Source of the DNA: Furcasterigmium furcatum | Taxonomy: Eukaryota; Ascomycota; Sordariomycetes; Glomerellales; Plectosphaerellaceae | DNA length: 64,000 bases | Assembly: GCA_001599815.1 (NCBI GenBank) | Contig: BCIA01000007.1 | Coordinates: forward strand, 1,054,001-1,118,000 | Direction of reading: 5' to 3' | Shown: positions 1 through 11,802 of the stretch, piece by piece | How positions within the stretch are numbered: position 1 is the first letter of the stretch | How the letters are laid out: every line of letters begins with the position of its first letter | The notes under the pieces: generated by a model | What the model was told of the DNA's origin: nothing | Databases searched by the model: none | What the model saw: only the letters and a program-made list of their open reading frames with translations | Translations under genes and position numbers: made by a program

Positions 1-3000
1 TTTCTCCGCAAACTAATTCGATCACGGCCCCTCGATGACTGACAGGGTCGCATCCAGGGCCAACGGTGGCCTGTGGCTGCAACACACCAACCTCTCCCCA
101 GACTCCCGGGACTCAGGACTCTCAGCCCTTTCGGGGGATAAATCAGGACTACTACTGCTTCACTACCAACAGCCAAAACAGAGGGGTATTGCCTTGTGAA
201 CCCCCTGTTGGCGTTTACCCTGGCGTCAAATCCTCCAATCCTGGGCCCCCAAGTCATCTCCGCTCCCTGCACCACTGCCTGCAGGGCGACGCTGTCAGAG
301 TGCTGATTGGGCGTCTTTGGCGCAGGCTCGAACTGTTCGAGGGCTCTCGGCACCGAGTGTGGTGTCATTCGCCCGTGGACTCCAACATGAACAAACGCCC
401 GGCACCGACATGCCATATGCGAGATGCATGCCCGCGACGATTCTCCCCCAAGATCTCAGAATAGAAGAGATCTCGTTGCATCCATCGGCCCTCCTGCGTT
501 GCCGTTGGCACCCAAACATGTGTCATGGCGGCCTTGGGATCCGCCTCCTCGGACCCGTGGCCATCCCCCCGGCCGGCCGCAGCCAAAAACAACCACACAA
601 TCGACCCAGCCATGCGGCACAAAGGCTTCCCGGGCGTCATATCTCAGCCTGACCGCATGCCAACAGAGACGGTTTGAGACTATCGCGCGGATTCAAGCCC
701 TTCCTGCGGGCAGCCGATATTACCAACAGCCCCCGTCGTTCGTTCGTTGGCCTGGTGCCGTGCCTCACCGCGGCCCACGCGATACTCGTACAGCCCCAGA
801 GAAATGAAAGCATCCAGGGATCATCTCACCAAAATAGAAAGATCCTCCTTCTGCACTTTCCTGATCCTTGGCCCTGTACCATGGTACCATGCTTGCATGC
901 TTGCCGTTGGCTCATGACGGCGACCGCCTTTTCTTTCACTGGCATGAACCCGACCAGCCGGTTGCAATCCTCCGGAATGCGGCCCCCAACCACGCCAACC
1001 TCGCTCATGTGACTGGAATGACTACCACAAGATGCTATTTCCGCCCAGCAATGAGTAAGACACTGCGGAGCATCGCCCGCCTGCGTCTCCGCGTTGCTCG
1101 AATATACGTCTCCGGCAGCCCACAGTCAGGCCCCGTGATGCCGGGGCCGGTCCGGCCTCCCCACCGAGACGGACACGGCAAAGGAGCCCTCCTCACCACA
1201 CCGGATAGAGCCCGACCTAGACTCCCACCTAGGGCGGTCCGCAGTCTTGGGCTCGCCCTTCTCCGCAGAGAAAGGACACACGGGGGTTCAAAAAGCCGTT
1301 TCCGGACTCGCGAGACAAACGCCCTTTGTCCCTCCACGCCGCGCGGAACCGTCCGGGCGAGGCGCGCCTCTCCTATATCACCTACTTCCCCGCCGCGCTG
1401 GAATCGGCGACCTGCCCATCGGCAAACCGCTCCCCTGGGCCCCCGACATACCCCTAGCGCCCAGCGTTGCTCCTTTTATCTTCCCCCACGATCCGGATTC
1501 AGTTGCGAATCGTTCCCCGAGAGCCCTGGATCCGGCAAAGCCACCACAGTCTGCGTGGCCTGGTGACGTTGGTGCCAGATCTCCGGGACGCCGGATCCGC
1601 ATAACAATGCCATCAATGCCCTCCCTGCTGCGTGCACGCTTCCGCTTCCTGTTACCGAGCGCCCGGGTCCGTGGAGGGCGCCTCCCCCGCAAACCGGCAA
1701 GTTTAATCTTATTGCTGCCCACGTCGAGCGGCCTGGCCACCGCGGCTGAGATGAAAGAGGGAGCCTCGGGGCCAGGCCCCGTGGGCGATCCAGGCCTCTC
1801 TTTCTCGGGACGGGTGAGGCGTTCGTCCAGGCCCCTTCCCGCGGGCCCGACAGATCGGCAGGGCAGCGAAGCTTGTTCAGCTACCATTCCGGCCCGCGTC
1901 GATTCTCCTCAGAGTTCCGGCTGAAGCCCTCGTGTGTCCCAAGTGCGCGGTAGAGGTGGGATGGACGTGCCTTTTCGTCCCATCGTGTCGCGTGATTTTC
2001 CGTCCTAAAGTGTTCTGCGCCGTCCAGCCCCGTGTCATGGGACGTTGATAGCTTCCGCATGCGGGCATGTTATATGGCGACGCCCTCGTCCTTTCCTGGC
2101 GGATCAGGGGTGCCAAAACGCCTCTGGAGAGTTCCAGGATGGTGGGTTGCCGGCGTTCGGTAAGTATAGCGTGAGTCCTGATCCAGAAGGTCGGCAGACC
2201 GACCCGGTAGTTTGGGACTCTGGTGTGAACTTGACTTTCTGCGAGAAGTGGACAAGCCTCTGCAAAGGGTTAATGTTCGATGGGAGCTGGGAGAACGCCA
2301 GCTCTTCGAATCCCCAGGTAAAGATGTCGGTTTCGGCTTGGAGGGCGGCGCTGCTCTGACCAGAGTGATGACTGCGAACTCTTTGATGCCTCCTGGAGGA
2401 AAGGAATGGTAGGAAGGACACCGTGAGCAATAGCAGAACTACTACATTATATTGCTTGAGACCCAGAGCTTCCTTTAGACATTCGTCCAGCCATGTCAAG
2501 GCCGAATACGCACATCACGACATGGGCAGGTGCTGTCTCATCAATATAGGAACCAACGATCGTCTGAACGCCACGCGTGCTGTCATTTCCGTAGCAGAAA
2601 ATCATGATCCTACCGACCCTGTCCCTGGTGCATCTATTATGTACACATTAAGAACAAAAGAAAGAATACCTGAGACTCCTCAAGAGCCTCGCCACGGCAC
2701 ATGCGGATGCCTGAACAAGCCCGCCCACATGCCAACAACACTTCATCATCGTATGCCATGTTCCTCTCGCCCGCAGACAGCGAGAGCCTCCGCCCCTCCG
2801 CCCCTTCCGCACTGCCCGGGTATCAACGCGTTGGGCAGGGCAGCGCCACCCGGGGTGATGGGTGTTCAGAATGCGCTGCCCGTTATATTCTGCCGCGAGG
2901 GCGAAATATCCTGAAAGCCAATGGCTACTGGTACTTGATATCGTCAGGTCCCTTCGCCCTGCTGGCTTGGGTATGCAATAGGCCTCCCGCATCAGGCCCG

Positions 3001-3042
3001 CGCGAGCTGGCCCCTGAATCCTCCCTGCACGATGGGGCGCCT
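1..3042. other. Gene-poor left flank
   Basis: No reading frame here has a recognisable domain, a credible splice pattern or coding-like composition; the longer open frames overlap one another on both strands, as expected of GC-rich non-coding DNA. The last few hundred bases probably hold the 3' UTR of the cdc2 gene, which is transcribed leftward. A perfect 12-bp palindrome lies at 876-887. The first bases could belong to a gene outside the window. Confidence 0.6.
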
Positions 3043-4142
3043 CTAATGGTATCCGTTGGTGCGGGTTGATTGTTGGGCGGCTGGATAGGATTCGAAGTAG
3101 GGGTGGTTGCAGGCCTGCTTGGCCGAGATGCGGCTGGCGGGGTCGTAGATGAGGGTCATTTCGAGCAGCTCGAGGCCGGTGGCGTCGAGGTTCGTGCACA
3201 GGGGGAGGCGGTCATCGCGGATCCACTTGGGGAATGAGCTCTTGAAGTCAGGGTAGGAGGTGACGCCGGGCCAGACGTCGTCGGTGGGAGTGCCCAGGGC
3301 TCTGGCGAACTTGGTTAGCATATCTAGTTGCAGCACTTGGAAGGGGTGGCCATCTTACCGGAAGATCTTGAAAATCTCGTCGATTTCCGAGTCGCCGGGG
3401 AAGAGGGGCTTCCGGGTGCACATCTCGGCAAAGATGCATCCCACCGACCACATATCAACGCCGGTCGAGTACTGGCGACCGCCGAGCAGGATCTCGGGAG
3501 CGCGGTACCAGAGGGTAACGACCTCGTGGGTGTAGGTGCGCAGGGGAACGCCGAAGGCGCGGGCGAGACCGAAATCCGCGAGCTTGAGGTTTCCGTCCTT
3601 GTCGATAAGAAGGTTCTGGGGCTTGAGATCGCGATGGAGGATGCGGTGGGAGTGGCAGTAGCGGATGCCGTCGCACAGCTGCCACATGAACTTCTGGATG
3701 ACGTTCTGGCCGAGGCCGAGGCGGGTGAGGTACTCGGAGGTACCGTCGGGGAGGGCCTTGCCACGGCCGCCGTCCTTGACGGGGAGGGACTCCATGTACT
3801 TCTTGAGGTCGAGGTCGAGGAACTCGAAGACGAGGTAGAGCTTGTGGCCGTCGGCGTGGACGATGTTGAAAAGGCGGACGATGTTGGGGTCCTTCAGCTC
3901 CTTGAGGAGTGAGATCTCGCGGATGGCGGTGGAGGGGACGCCCTCGTCTTCGGCTTCGAGGCGGATCTTCTTCAGGGCGACGATGCGGCCGCCATTGAGG
4001 AGGTCGCGGGCCTTGTAGACGACACCGTAGGTGCCTGCAGGGTCGTGATCAGCATCACTGGTTCCATGTGTCAAGGGAGGGTGTCCCGGAGCGGTGGTGG
4101 CGTACCTTCACCGATCTTCTCCAACTTCTGGTAGTTCTCCAT
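3043..4142 (-). CDS. cdc2: Cyclin-dependent kinase Cdc2/Cdc28 (CDK1)
   Basis: Master cell-cycle Ser/Thr kinase that pairs with cyclins to drive G1/S and G2/M. Exons on the minus strand are 4142-4106, 4034-3359 and 3301-3043, giving 323 residues, the usual length for filamentous-fungal Cdc2. Introns of 71 and 57 bp have GT-AG ends and consistent phases. Visible landmarks are the glycine-rich loop GEGTYGVVY at the first exon junction, the catalytic HRDLKPQN, the DFGLARAFG activation segment with THEVVTLWYRAPE, and the C-lobe GCIFAEM and FPGDSEIDEIFKIFR. The cyclin-contacting PSTAIRE helix is exact, which separates Cdc2 from Pho85-type kinases (PSTAIRE there is flanked differently and the protein is shorter). 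The start is the only ATG that supplies the N-terminal MENYQKLEKIGEG. It is divergent from the AlkB-family gene. Confidence 0.97.
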
Positions 4143-4882
4143 GTTGGCGGGCAGGAGAGGTATATCCGTCGAGGAAAGAAAGTATATGACAGTCGATCAA
4201 GTCAATCGGCAGGAGGGACGATCGAAAAGCAGGGGAGGGAGGGGCTGCTCGTCGTGGCCGGGGTCGGTCTCGAGATGAGCGGCGGTCGAGGTGGGGTGTT
4301 GCTTTTGCAGGGAGCAGGTGAGCCAAGCAGCGGTCGAGACGAGGGGTATTCGCGGGCAAAGAGAAGGCGGGCAGTCGAATGTCAAAGGAGAAAATCCATG
4401 GAAAACAAGCCGAATGGAATGCGTCTCTGCTTCTGGGTTAGTACACGGTCCCGGGCGGAGGCTTGGGCTGTGTGTTGTCGTCAAAATTACACGATCCAAT
4501 GCAGGGCCAGCTGAGCGGTGGTTTTTGGTTCGGTTGCTGTTTACAGTGGGAGGGAGGCACATTAAACAAAAACAAGCACCAGCCCCGGGAAGCCAGTAAG
4601 AGACGCGGTTTGGCGCTCCTCGAATTGGCTACGGGCGCGTTTTTGTGGAGCTGTGGCTGCCCCGCGAGCAACAGCGTGCGATAAGAACGATAACAAAAAG
4701 TCAAGCCACAACGAGGGGCACTCATCGTGCGATTCGCAGTCCGTTCATTTTGAAGCATCTCTCTCTCACTCTCACGACCAGATCACTGCGGGAAGCATTC
4801 TTCACTCGGCCTTTATGGCAATTAAAACATTTTTATCGGTTCGGAACACTTGAAGTGGCCATCTCAGCCAATAGAAACCGCC
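4143..4882. other. Shared upstream region of cdc2 and the AlkB-family gene
   Basis: About 740 bases separate the two divergent start codons. No coding potential is seen. It presumably holds both promoters; I could not pick out a convincing TATA box, as is common for housekeeping genes. Confidence 0.6.
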
Positions 4883-5986
4883 ATGGCCGTTGAAACCGCG
4901 GAGCTGGATGCCCATGAGCAGCCATCGGACGAGTTGAGAGCGCACTGGAAAGGATACTCAAAGACGGACCACAAGATCATGGTAGACCACCCGGATATCG
5001 ATGACCCGAGATCAGAGACACAACGAAAGAACTACAGGGTCGCTGGAACAATACCTGCGGAGAAGCTCAGAGAGTCGTTTCGGCACATCCACAAAGACTC
5101 CCTCAGTACCGACGCAATACAAGATGCGCCCATCCTATATCACCCTCTACTACCAGGTATGCTGTCCTAGGAATGCCCCAACTTACCTCATATACTCACT
5201 TACCTCGAAGGCCTCCTCATTGTGCCCGACCTCGTTCCTCCCCCCGTACAAAAATCTCTACTCTCCCTCATGATCCATCGCGACCTCAGCATCCCTCATC
5301 ACCAAACGAACATGCACCTTCACTTCACCCTGCCATACCGCCAACCAGACGACCCAGACAAATCCTTCTTCTCCCACCCGCCAGACTCAGGAGACGCCTT
5401 CATACCAAAAGACCCCTCGGTGCACAATCCCCTCTCCATGAGACAGGTCATGGGCAGGAAGCTTCACTGGGTGACGCTTGGCGGGCAGTACGACTGGACA
5501 AACAGGATATATCCCGGCGAGGAGCCCCCGTCATTCCCACCGGACATCGCTGCTTTTTTGGAGGGACTCTTCCCCGAAACGCAGGCGCAGGCAGCGATTG
5601 TCAACTTTTACACGCCGGGCGACACCATGATGATGCATCGCGACGTCAGCGAGGAGACGGACAAGGGACTCGTGAGCCTGAGCCTCGGGTGCGACGGGCT
5701 GTTCATGATCACGTCCAAGGACCCGGCAAAGCTGAGCGAGGAGCAGAGGAAGAAGCTCGAGGAAGACGGCGAGAAGCCATATCTTCTGCTGAAGCTGAGG
5801 TCAGGGGATGCGATTTACATGACGAAGGAATCCCGATTCGCGTGGCATGGCGTGCCCAAGGTCCTCAAGGGGACGTGTCCCGAATGGTTGGAAGACTGGC
5901 CGGCGGAGGATGGCAAGTATGAGGAGTGGAAGGGGTGGATGAAGAACAAGAGGGTCAACCTGAACGTGAGGCAGATGAAAGACTGA
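4883..5986 (+). CDS. AlkB-family 2-oxoglutarate/Fe(II) dioxygenase (ALKBH1/Abh1-like)
   Basis: Predicted oxidative nucleic-acid demethylase. Exons 4883-5156 and 5211-5986 give 349 residues; the 54-bp intron splits a Gly codon. Family signs are the HxD iron-binding pair in MMHRDVSEE (His234, Asp236), the late iron-ligand His304 in FAWHGVPKV, and the C-terminal RVNLNVRQ, whose arginines match the 2-oxoglutarate-binding RxNxxxR pattern of AlkB. The segment NFYTPGDTMMMHRD is characteristic of ALKBH1-type proteins. Open sequence continues upstream in frame but without another ATG, so the start at 4883 is chosen. ALKBH1 relatives act on DNA, tRNA or mitochondrial RNA in other eukaryotes; the substrate here cannot be told. 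Confidence 0.93.
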
Positions 5987-7141
5987 CAGTGACAGGCAGC
6001 TGCTAGGCGCTTCACGGCCCGATGTCACGGAAACATGCGAGTGCGAGTACAAGAGCGAATACACGTATTCAGGCTGATGCCAAGATACCTGCACCCGATC
6101 TCTATATATCGACCGTCGCCCGCATTCTCCTCTCGTTCTTAAAGCTCACCGCTGTGCGCTTTAGCCTGAGCCGACCTAGGATTGACTGTAGCGCGCTGGA
6201 CAGCTTGGGCCGACGGGCCTGGATTTAGTCCCCCACGGCGGAGATACAATGGAGGGCAAGAGACGAAGCGCGCATTCAGCTCGTTCAGCTGTCCCCCACA
6301 TCCAAGGCTTGTCGACAGAAGAAGGCCCACCAATTGACTGCTACTCGGACTGCTGGCCATACAGAAGTGCCCTGAGCAATGCAGAATCCTCCATTTGTTG
6401 AGCTCAACGAGGTTCAGGTCAGCCATGCAGTCAGCTTATTGCGGCGAAGGGGAACCCTTGAAGAAGACTGTCCTGCCGGATTTCTCTCCTAGGAGGACGA
6501 GTTCGATCCCATAACTCCTGGCAGCGGAAAAAACGAGGCCAAGATCCGACCGCGCAAACGTTTGCTGGTTTCATCGTCGGGCGATGCGAGTTACAGCATA
6601 CCAAGACTTGTCGCCTCGTGAAGACTGCGCTGGAGAATGGCAGATGACGTGCCAAGTAGCGGGCAGCTTATAGGCTAATAAGCCTGTGGTCCGACGCCAA
6701 CGCTGGGCTGACATGGCAGCCCCTGGAGGGTTGTCGCGATGGCCCAGAACAGTATCTGGGCCTGTTCACTGCGGGAAAGTCCGCGGGAATACAGTGTGGG
6801 ATCCTCCGGGCCAGAGTCAGCTTCGCCCTTGTTCTGACGGCTCTCTGTACAGTACCTTGGACGAGCGCCAAGTGGATCTTTCGCTCGCGATACAGGGTAT
6901 TTCTCTGGAAGCGGCAGTAGTGGACTGTCGGACCGTAGCCCCAAGGGGCATGGGTCAGGGGAAGATAAGGACAAGGCCCCAAGTGCCGGGTCGAAAAAGC
7001 TTCCTCTGTTAAATAAACCCGTCCCGGCAGCTGGAGCGCGCTTTATCGATCTAACTTGAGACAAAGACGGTACTTTGCGGCACAGAACTTTGCTGTGTGG
7101 TCTTCCCCATTCGACACAGAGCCAATAGTCTGAGCCATCCA
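5987..7141. other. Intergenic region upstream of the P450
   Basis: No supported gene. Open frames on the minus strand (up to 179 codons at 6675-7214) lack domains and overlap the P450 start. The 3' end of the AlkB transcript and the P450 promoter should lie here. Confidence 0.6.
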
Positions 7142-8828
7142 ATGCTCTCAGCGGCTCAGGGGACCTTCGGGGTCGGAGCTCTGCTCTGGGCTCAGGCCAG
7201 CAGGGAGTGCTCATCTCTATTCGGCATTCTCACGCGCGGCGTTGCCATTGGCATCGCCTGCTCCATATGGCTCCTGTTCTATAACGTTATCCTGTATCCC
7301 TTCTACCTGAGCCCCCTGCGGCATCTCCCTCACCCCAAGCAGCCTCCTCTCAGCCGCCGGATTCTGGGAGACCCGAGCTACGAAAAGCTCGTCAAATGGA
7401 TCAACGAGGTGCCGAATGACGGCCTGATCCGGTACTATGGCTTCCTCAATGCCGAGCGAGTCCTTGTTACGACGCCTCAAGGTTGCAAGGATGTCATGCA
7501 GACCCAGGCGTACAACTACATCAAGCTCCCGTGGGCGTTGGAGGTGATGGGCCAATTTGCCCGTCAGGGTATCCTCGTTGCGCCGCCCAAGAAGCACAAA
7601 GTATGTTCCCCCGTGCCTGGTTACCCACTGCCTCTGCTCACGTCCGTCACAGGTTGATCGAAAGCTGCTTCAGCCGGCGTTCAAGTTCAAGTACGTCAAG
7701 GACCTGTCCTCGACATTCTGGTCCCAGGGAGCGCGGTTTCTCAACATCATCGAGAAGCAGATCGAGGAGAGTGAGAACGGGATCATCGACATCGGAGAGA
7801 GACTTCAGCACGTCACCCTGGACATCATCACACTGACCTCCTTCGGCGCCTCGATCGATGCCGTCGCGAACCCGGGCTCATCGAGAGTCAAGCACTTCAG
7901 GAACCTCTTCTCGACCAAGAACAGCCACCTCACTTACCGCGCGCTAGCGTTCATCCTCCCGCTACCCATCTATCGGCGGCTGCCAGTCAAGGCCAGGAAC
8001 GAGATCATGACGGCCCGGGATGTGATCGCCGATTTCATCCGCCCCCTGATCCAGCAGCGACGGAACGCCATGAAGGAGGGCGCCACCGAGCAGTATGCGC
8101 AGGGCGACATCATCACGACTCTGCTGCGATCGGGGGAGACGTTCTCAGATGACTACCTGATCGATCAGTCGATGGACTTTATGGTTGCCGGCCAGGAGAC
8201 CACATCAACGGCCATTGCGTTTACTCTTTACGCCTTGTCTAACAACCCCGAGGTGCAGAGCCGTCTTCGAGAGGAGGTGCGAGAGAAGCTCCCCTCGCCG
8301 TCCACGGGAACGACGGTCGACGCTGCGCTCCTCGAGTCGCTCCCCTACCTTACCGCCGTCTGCAACGAGACTCTGCGCCTGTTTGCGCCGGTCGTGTACT
8401 GCCACCGTCAGACCGCGACGTCTACTTCGACGATCGGCCCCGTGTCCATCCCGCAGGACACCGTCGTCACGATCGCGCCCGGAGTGGTCCACGAATCCCA
8501 GAAGATCTGGGGACCCCGAGCCGCTGAATTCGATCCCGAGCGATGGCTGATCCGGGCCGACGGAGAGGTCAAGGTCGACCCTCTCGGTGGGACGGACGAC
8601 ATCTGGGCCGTCATGCCCTTCACCTTTGGGCCGAGGCAGTGCATTGGAGAGAGGTTTGCCAGGGGCGAGATGCTGGCCCTTGTCGCGCAGCTGGTCGGCA
8701 GCTTCGAGTGGAAGTTCAAGGGGATCGGCAGGAATGGCGACAAGCCGATGAAGATCGTCCGCACTGTGGTTGCTGGGCCTGCCGGGGGCGGTCTCACCAT
8801 GTACGCGCAGCGTGTTGGCGGGTGGTGA
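7142..8828 (+). CDS. Cytochrome P450 monooxygenase
   Basis: Haem-thiolate monooxygenase, probably anchored in the endoplasmic reticulum. Exons 7142-7600 and 7653-8828 give 544 residues, a normal fungal P450 length; the 52-bp intron falls between codons inside the helix-C region (KKHK/VDRKLLQPAF). An N-terminal hydrophobic stretch (GVAIGIACSIWLLFYNVILY) acts as the membrane anchor. The I-helix oxygen-activation motif AGQETT lies near residue 330, the K-helix ExxR is ETLR near 390, and the haem loop FTFGPRQCIGER carries the axial cysteine near 482. The frame opens earlier at 7097 only with a GTG, so the first ATG at 7142 is used. No polyketide or peptide synthase is nearby, so the substrate is unknown; xenobiotic detoxification or fatty-acid hydroxylation are both possible. 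Confidence 0.93.
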
Positions 8829-9258
8829 TGTGATGGATAGATATCTTGCTTGTGCGGCCACGTCAAGACCAGCCAGGGCCTTGAAGCAGGATGGAAGGGT
8901 GATGTCAAAAGATAGACCACGAAGATCACGTCAGAGTTCTCGGTGACTTGATTAATGCTCGGAACGCTGCTCTAGAGGATTGCATGCATCTACATCAAGG
9001 AGTACCTCGCGCCATGACGGAAGAACTGATAAAGCATTGTGTTTGTTCCAGCTTGGTCTCTGTTGGATCAAATGCTCTGGAATTGGACTATTCAGGCAAG
9101 TACTGGCAATGAACCCGGCACGCCTCTCAGCAACGCAAACTGCGCCGGCTTCTGTCCAAACCACTCTATCAACTCAACATTGAAGCTTGCTCTCCTGTTT
9201 CACTCCTGAGAACCACAACACGGGACTTTGTTGAACAACTAGCTGCGAAAGTCCGCGC
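8829..9258. other. Intergenic, convergent 3' ends
   Basis: Holds the 3' regions of the rightward P450 and the leftward transporter gene. Nothing else recognised. Confidence 0.6.
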
Positions 9259-10941
9259 CTAGTTGGTAGCAGTCTCGTTGTCAGAGGCGACGTGTCCAGG
9301 GATGGAACCGGGGATCAGGCGGTCAAGCTCGTCGAACTTGGCGTGGTGGAACTTCCGGATCGGAGCGCGGCTCTCGAAGAGCTGATCGATCTCGTAGGCG
9401 TTCATGCCGGCGACGTTGGGGACGAAGAAGAAGGCCCAGGCGACGAAAATGAAACCAAACGCGGCCCAGATGAAACCGATACGAAGGCCGAGGCCGGCGG
9501 ACGTGGCGTCGTCGTTGTAGAGATAGGGGACGACCAGGCTGACGACGAAGCCCGTGGCGTGGCTGAAGACGTGGACGAAGGCGTTGTTCTTGATACGCAT
9601 CCTGCTCGACGGGACCTCGGATGTAATCGCATAGCCCATGTTTGCCGGGCCGATATCGTAGAAGCCATTCCAGATGAAGACCATGGCCGTGGCGACGCGG
9701 CCGGCGATCGCCTTGTTGCCGTTGTTGAAGGGAATCCACATGAAGCCACCGATCAGGTTGGACATAGTCATGCCGGCGGCGCCGATGATCCAGAGCTTAC
9801 GGCGACCGACGGGCTCGATGAGGAAGTAGGCGATGATGCTGGTTCCGATCGCGACGGAGGTGCAGCCGTAGTTCATGGCCTGGGGGTTGGAGGCTCCGGC
9901 GAGCTCGAAGTAGAAGGTCTGGTATGCCGGCCAGAAGCCAGTGCCCATGAGGATGGGCCAGATGATGCAGGCAGAGATGAACATGCGGACGACGTTCCTG
10001 CCCTTGAACAGCTCCCGGTAGCTGATGCTGTGGCCAGACTGGCGGAGACGCTGCTCGGTGGCCGATGTCTTGATCAGGAAGGTCAGGTGGCGCTGGACGT
10101 CGTAGTCGGGGCCGTAGAGCTGGCGGATGACCTTCTCTGCCTTGTCGTACTGCTCGCGATGGACGTAGAAGACGGGGGACTCGGCGAGCCAGTAGACGCC
10201 GAGGAGGTAGATGCCGGCGAAGAGGTACTGGAAGGCAAAGATGTAACGGAACGAGCGGGCGTCGTTGACGTCGGGGAACAGGGTGGTCAGGCCGAGCGCG
10301 GCGCCCGATCCAACCCACATGCCGCCCTGGATGCAGAAGTTGACGGCCATGCAGGCGATGCCACGAAGACGAGGCGAGGCGAGCTCGGCGGTGTACGAGG
10401 TGAGGTACGACATCATCAGTCCAACGCCCATGCCGAAGACGGTCTTGCCGGCGATGATCATGGCGATGTTGATAGCTGTGATCTGGATAGTCGAGGCGAT
10501 GATGATGACAACAACCGAGAGGGTGAGGCAGGTCTTGCGGCCGTAGCGGTCCGCAATGAAACCGGCAGGGATATCCATCAAAATCTGGCCGGCAAACGTT
10601 CCCGCAGCCCAGGCCGACTGGTAGGTGGCCATAATCCTGTATACGCCCGGGGCGGACTCGTAGCCGAAGTACTTGCGGAAGGATGGCATGCCCAGGGTCG
10701 TGTTGGTGACGCTCATGTCGAAGCCAAAGTTGATGACGGCGATGTAGAGGGTGGCCATGCGGAGGATCATGGGCAGACGCTTGCGAAGGAAGGGGATCCA
10801 GGGCCCGTCCTCATCGGGGAGCGTCACGTTGACGTCGGCCTGCTCATCGAGGCCATACTTCTCGGTTTTGCTGTCTAGGCGCTCAATGTTGGTGACGTTG
10901 GCCGCCTGGTCCTGGCCGACTGCCTGCTTGGGCTCTTCCAT
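9259..10941 (-). CDS. MFS sugar transporter (sugar porter family, alpha-glucoside-permease-like)
   Basis: Single-exon 560-residue plasma-membrane sugar porter. It has a soluble N-terminus of about 60 residues, then twelve predicted membrane helices. Signatures are DRYGRK in the loop after helix 2, a proline-for-alanine variant of the PESPRWL motif (LAESPVFYVHREQ) before the central loop, and EPVGRRKLWIIG in the second half. These place it in the sugar porter branch and, from memory, nearest to fungal maltose/alpha-glucoside permeases. The frame extends 9 bases upstream through a TTG; the ATG giving MEEPKQAVG is chosen. Its position beside lyases and intracellular hydrolases suggests import of oligosaccharides, but this is inference. 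A TATA-like box lies about 125 bp upstream. Confidence 0.93.
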   Translation of the reverse strand: MEEPKQAVGQDQAANVTNIERLDSKTEKYGLDEQADVNVTLPDEDGPWIPFLRKRLPMILRMATLYIAVINFGFDMSVTNTTLGMPSFRKYFGYESAPGVYRIMATYQSAWAAGTFAGQILMDIPAGFIADRYGRKTCLTLSVVVIIIASTIQITAINIAMIIAGKTVFGMGVGLMMSYLTSYTAELASPRLRGIACMAVNFCIQGGMWVGSGAALGLTTLFPDVNDARSFRYIFAFQYLFAGIYLLGVYWLAESPVFYVHREQYDKAEKVIRQLYGPDYDVQRHLTFLIKTSATEQRLRQSGHSISYRELFKGRNVVRMFISACIIWPILMGTGFWPAYQTFYFELAGASNPQAMNYGCTSVAIGTSIIAYFLIEPVGRRKLWIIGAAGMTMSNLIGGFMWIPFNNGNKAIAGRVATAMVFIWNGFYDIGPANMGYAITSEVPSSRMRIKNNAFVHVFSHATGFVVSLVVPYLYNDDATSAGLGLRIGFIWAAFGFIFVAWAFFFVPNVAGMNAYEIDQLFESRAPIRKFHHAKFDELDRLIPGSIPGHVASDNETATN

Positions 10942-11802
10942 TGTGGACAAGCTGGTCGAGATTCTGCGCTGAGCGACGAGCTGGAACTGATAAGCTGAAG
11001 ATGTTGCAAACTGATGCTGCAGAGCTGATGGGGCAGAAGAAATCCAGGAGGAAGATCTTCCACTCTATATACTTTGTGTGTCAAGATAGCATGATTCGAT
11101 GTTTTGACGTGCACCCAACGAATGTCCCTCAAGCGGCGAGGAGTAGTGAACAAACTAGTGATGGAACAGGGATCGGCGGCGGTGTCTGCAAAGACCCGGA
11201 GGACACCCCGGGGGCTTCCACGCCGCTTGTCTTGGCAAAACCCCAGGTCGGTGGCTTGGGGCCCCAGGATCAGGAGATAGAGAGCGGAGAGTCGACTGGA
11301 GCGCGAGGGGCGTTGGGCTGGGTTCGGGAAACCCTCGGACTGGGCCCCGAAGCGCGGGCGGGTTATGTCTCTCGGATTGTGCTGGGACTTTGGTCCGATG
11401 GGATTGCCGCTTTCGGAAACAGCCACGTCGAGCAGCAGAGTTCAGCGAGCCATAGAAAATCGAGATGACCTCTCTCCCAACTCCAAGGAGTTGATATGGC
11501 CTCTGTCTCGATTCAAAGAGATCGAGATGGCCTCTTGCTCAATTAGAGAGAGAGTCCAGGGCAACGCATCTGTTCGGCAACAACGGGACCGCTATGTATT
11601 CTGTGACCCTCATGGCATGTCAAGTCAGACTAGAAGCGGCTGCTTTTTCGCACCCTGGCCTTTGTTCCGGTTGTGGGTTGCAGGGCACCTTCACTCACCA
11701 GGAAGCCAGGGTGATCATCGTACTATGCGGCCTCTATGTAGAGGGAAATGGAAAAACACTCGGGATTCTCTTCTGGTAAACCTACTCCAGACGGCGAGGT
11801 GG
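10942..11802. other. Intergenic region, transporter promoter
   Basis: About 860 bases between the transporter start and the 3' end of the regulator gene. Contains the transporter promoter on the left and the regulator's 3' UTR on the right. Two near-identical short segments occur around 11466-11545 (gagatg/a-ggcctct repeats), but no gene is supported. Confidence 0.55.
11065..11071 (-). promoter_or_regulatory. TATA-like box of the sugar transporter gene
   Basis: TATATAG on the minus strand, roughly 125 bp before the transporter ATG. Placement is typical for inducible fungal genes. Confidence 0.45.

Noticed and set aside
868..1887. Long overlapping frames (232, 225 and 169 codons) in the left flank
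   Set aside because: Present on both strands and in several frames at once, with no domains; expected from GC-rich DNA.
3328..3912. 194-codon plus-strand frame over cdc2
   Set aside because: Antisense of an unmistakable kinase gene; composition is that of a shadow.
6485..6520. T-loop-like sequence (gagttcgatcc) suggesting a tRNA
   Set aside because: The flanking bases do not form a T-stem, and no A-box or acceptor stem is found at the right distance.
6675..7214. 179-codon minus-strand frame upstream of the P450
   Set aside because: Overlaps the P450 start, has no domain and starts from a non-ATG codon context.
9292..10878. 528-codon open frame opposite the sugar transporter
   Set aside because: Antisense shadow: it is rich in Gly, Asp, Glu and Val from the complement of a GC3-rich membrane-protein gene and has no domain.
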